Shown here piece after piece: positions 5,436-6,700 of a DNA stretch of 6,700 nucleotides. Every line of letters begins with the position of its first letter. Position 1 is the stretch's first letter. Made by a program: the position numbers and the translations under genes. Source of the DNA: Belnapia sp. (GTDB taxonomy: Bacteria > Pseudomonadota > Alphaproteobacteria > Acetobacterales > Acetobacteraceae); contig JAQGIA010000168.1 of the NCBI GenBank assembly GCA_028291445.1, forward strand, positions 1-6,700, written 5' to 3'. The notes under the pieces are model-generated. The model was not told the origin of the DNA and did not search any database. It was given only the letters and a program-made list of their open reading frames with translations.

Positions 5436-6397
5436 GCGCAGCCGACCTTCCTGCGGCCAAACTTCCTGCGCCCAACCTTCCTGCACCCGGCTTGCCCGCA
5501 CCCGACTTACCCGCAACTGTCGAAGCGACCCAGCGGCTGCTGGCGGCCGGCGGCTATGTCGCCGACCGGGCGCTGGCGACCACGGTGCATCTGGCGTTGA
5601 AGATGGGCCGGCCGCTGTTCCTCGAAGGCGAGCCGGGCACCGGCAAGACCGAGATCGCCAAGGTGCTGGCCGCGGGCCTGCCGCGCCGCCTGGTACGGTT
5701 GCAATGCTACGACGGCCTGGACCTCTCGGCGGCGGCCTATGAGTGGAACCATGCCAAGCAGCTCATGGCGATCCGCCTGGCCGAGGTCTCCGGCGGCGGC
5801 GCCGACCGCGAGAGCCTGGAGCGCGGCATCTACGACCGCCGCTTCCTCCAGGAACGCCCGCTGTTGCAGGCGCTGAGCCCCGAAGGCGGCCCGGCCGTCC
5901 TGCTGATCGACGAGCTGGACCGCGCCGACGAGCCCTTCGAGGCCTTCCTGCTGGAGATCCTGGCCGATTTCCAGCTCACCATCCCCGAGCTCGGCACCAT
6001 CAAGGCGGTGGTGCCGCCGGTGGTCATCATCACCTCCAACCGCACGCGGGAGGTGCATGACGCCATCCGCCGCCGTTGCCTCTATCACTGGGTGGACTAC
6101 CCGGATGCGGTGCGGGAACGCGCCATCCTGACCATGCGGGCGCCGCAGGTCCCGGCGGCGCTCTCGGCCCAGGTCGTCGCCTTCGTGCAGAAGCTGCGGA
6201 CCGGGGACTATTTCAAACTGCCCGGCGTCGCCGAGACCATCGACTGGGCCGCGGCGCTGGCGGCGCTCGAAGCCGAGGAGCTGGAGCCGGCGGCGGTCGA
6301 TGAGACGCTGGGCGTGCTGCTCAAGTACCAGGACGACATCGCCAAGCTGCGCGGTGCCGAGGCCGCCCGGCTGGTGGCGGAGGCCAAGGCCGCTTGA
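5432..6397 (+). CDS. coxD: CoxD-like MoxR-family AAA+ ATPase
   Basis: This encodes 321 residues. A repetitive N-terminus (4-28) precedes a MoxR-type AAA+ module: Walker A GEPGTGKT (66-73), Walker B VLLIDELDRAD (156-166, D160/E161), sensor 1 ITSNRTREV (200-208, N203) and the arginine-finger region AIRRRC (211-216). A C-terminal helical lid with 'LPGVAETIDWAAAL' (263-276) follows. The stretch 'LQCYDGLDLSAAAYEWNHAKQ' (90-110) is characteristic of the CoxD branch. In Oligotropha, CoxD is a chaperone-like ATPase needed to assemble the sulfur/copper part of the Mo-Cu cofactor of CO dehydrogenase. It is thought to act with the VWA protein CoxE. The GTG start overlaps the coxG stop (GTGA) and has no Shine-Dalgarno sequence, so coupled translation is likely. 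Whether the target is CO dehydrogenase or another molybdenum hydroxylase cannot be told here. Confidence 0.88.
   Translation: MSAADLPAAKLPAPNLPAPGLPAPDLPATVEATQRLLAAGGYVADRALATTVHLALKMGRPLFLEGEPGTGKTEIAKVLAAGLPRRLVRLQCYDGLDLSAAAYEWNHAKQLMAIRLAEVSGGGADRESLERGIYDRRFLQERPLLQALSPEGGPAVLLIDELDRADEPFEAFLLEILADFQLTIPELGTIKAVVPPVVIITSNRTREVHDAIRRRCLYHWVDYPDAVRERAILTMRAPQVPAALSAQVVAFVQKLRTGDYFKLPGVAETIDWAAALAALEAEELEPAAVDETLGVLLKYQDDIAKLRGAEAARLVAEAKAA
5441..5515 (+). repeat. Five 15-bp repeats encoding [A/P]-x-L-P-A at the CoxD N-terminus
   Basis: Codons 4-28 read ADLPA, AKLPA, PNLPA, PGLPA, PDLPA, five in-frame units of 15 bases. The first three use CTT CCT for Leu-Pro, and the last two use TTG CCC and TTA CCC. 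CTT, CCT and TTA are rare in the surrounding G/C-ending genes, so the tract looks like a recent in-frame expansion that split into two sub-types. It lies before the AAA+ core and is probably disordered. Confidence 0.85.
6379..6383 (+). promoter_or_regulatory. Ribosome-binding sequence that may select the coxE start
   Basis: GGAGG inside the end of coxD lies 10 nt before TTG at 6394 and 19 nt before ATG at 6403. The spacing favours TTG, which would overlap the coxD stop as TTGA, like the ATGA and GTGA junctions elsewhere in the window. ATG at 6403 remains a fair alternative in the same frame. Confidence 0.35.
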
Positions 6398-6700
6398 GCG
6401 ACATGCCGGCCGACCTCGGCGAGGCGATGGCCCTCGCCACCGCCGGGGAAGGTGCCGGCGGCGGCGCGTTGGCCGCCAATATCCTCGCCTTCGGCCGGTT
6501 GCTGCGCCGTACCGGCGTGCCGGTCGGGCCCTCCGAGACCCTGGCGGCGATGCAGGCGCTGGCCTTCGTCGAGATCGGCGACCGCCGCCAGGTGCATGCG
6601 GCGCTGCGCGGCGTGATGGTCCACCGGCGCGACCAGTTCGAGATCTTCGATCAGGCCTTCCTGCTTTTCTGGCGCGACCCGGCGGCCGGGCGCAACGCCG
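6394..6700 (+). CDS. coxE: CoxE-like VWA-domain protein, N-terminal part (cut by window edge)
   Basis: An open frame runs to the right edge with about 102 codons visible. After a Gly/Ala-rich lead it reads 'LAANILAFGRLLRRTGVPVG' (26-45), 'MQALAFVEIGDRRQVHAAL' (53-71) and 'FEIFDQAFLLFWRDP' (82-96). This is the helical N-terminal region of CoxE-like proteins, which carry a von Willebrand factor A domain further on, outside the window. In CO dehydrogenase maturation CoxE is the partner of the AAA+ ATPase CoxD, the usual MoxR-VWA pairing. The metal-binding MIDAS motif of the VWA domain cannot be checked here. The start is either TTG 6394 (overlapping the coxD stop, better ribosome-binding spacing) or ATG 6403. 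The location directly after coxD supports a single coxG-coxD-coxE operon. Confidence 0.82.
   Translation, partial: MSDMPADLGEAMALATAGEGAGGGALAANILAFGRLLRRTGVPVGPSETLAAMQALAFVEIGDRRQVHAALRGVMVHRRDQFEIFDQAFLLFWRDPAAGRNA

Overview
The window is very GC-rich, with strong G/C preference at third codon positions and long spurious open frames behind the real genes. The gene set includes an MFS exporter, an M20 dipeptidase, DUF1488, a PrpB-type lyase and coxG/coxD/coxE homologues. Together these suggest a chromosomal segment of a high-GC alphaproteobacterium. An Acetobacteraceae/Rhodospirillales-type organism is my best guess from composition and gene style, not from a search. I see no tRNA, rRNA, transposase, CRISPR array or phage gene.

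Left part (1-2891). The first 14 codons of a minus-strand gene, probably an alpha/beta hydrolase, leave the window at the left edge. A short divergent spacer follows, with three tandem 14-bp repeats and a possible five-codon leader ORF. It precedes a plus-strand two-gene unit: a 12-TM MFS transporter (MFS_3/EntS-like) and an M20 metallodipeptidase that overlap by ATGA. The two are probably co-translated.

Middle (2892-4290). A small DUF1488 protein (plus strand) and a PrpB-type 2-methylisocitrate lyase (minus strand) converge on a strong 11-bp GC-rich hairpin, which probably terminates both. The lyase has its KKCGH catalytic motif intact, but no other methylcitrate-cycle gene is visible.

Right part (4291-6700). 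A 404-base divergent spacer separates the lyase from a plus-strand cluster: coxG (SRPBCC domain plus C-terminal membrane anchor), coxD (MoxR-type AAA+ ATPase) and the start of coxE (VWA-domain partner, cut by the window edge). Each junction is tight, with GTGA and probably TTGA overlaps. In carboxidotrophs these accessory proteins mature and membrane-attach the molybdenum CO dehydrogenase. No CO dehydrogenase structural gene (coxM/S/L) is in the window, so the client enzyme is unknown.

The least ordinary features are a five-unit pentapeptide repeat at the CoxD N-terminus written in atypical codons, the tail-anchored CoxG, the leader ORF plus repeat array ahead of the transporter, and the coxG-D-E cassette with no structural genes next to it. 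I found no clear evidence of a wholly new system.
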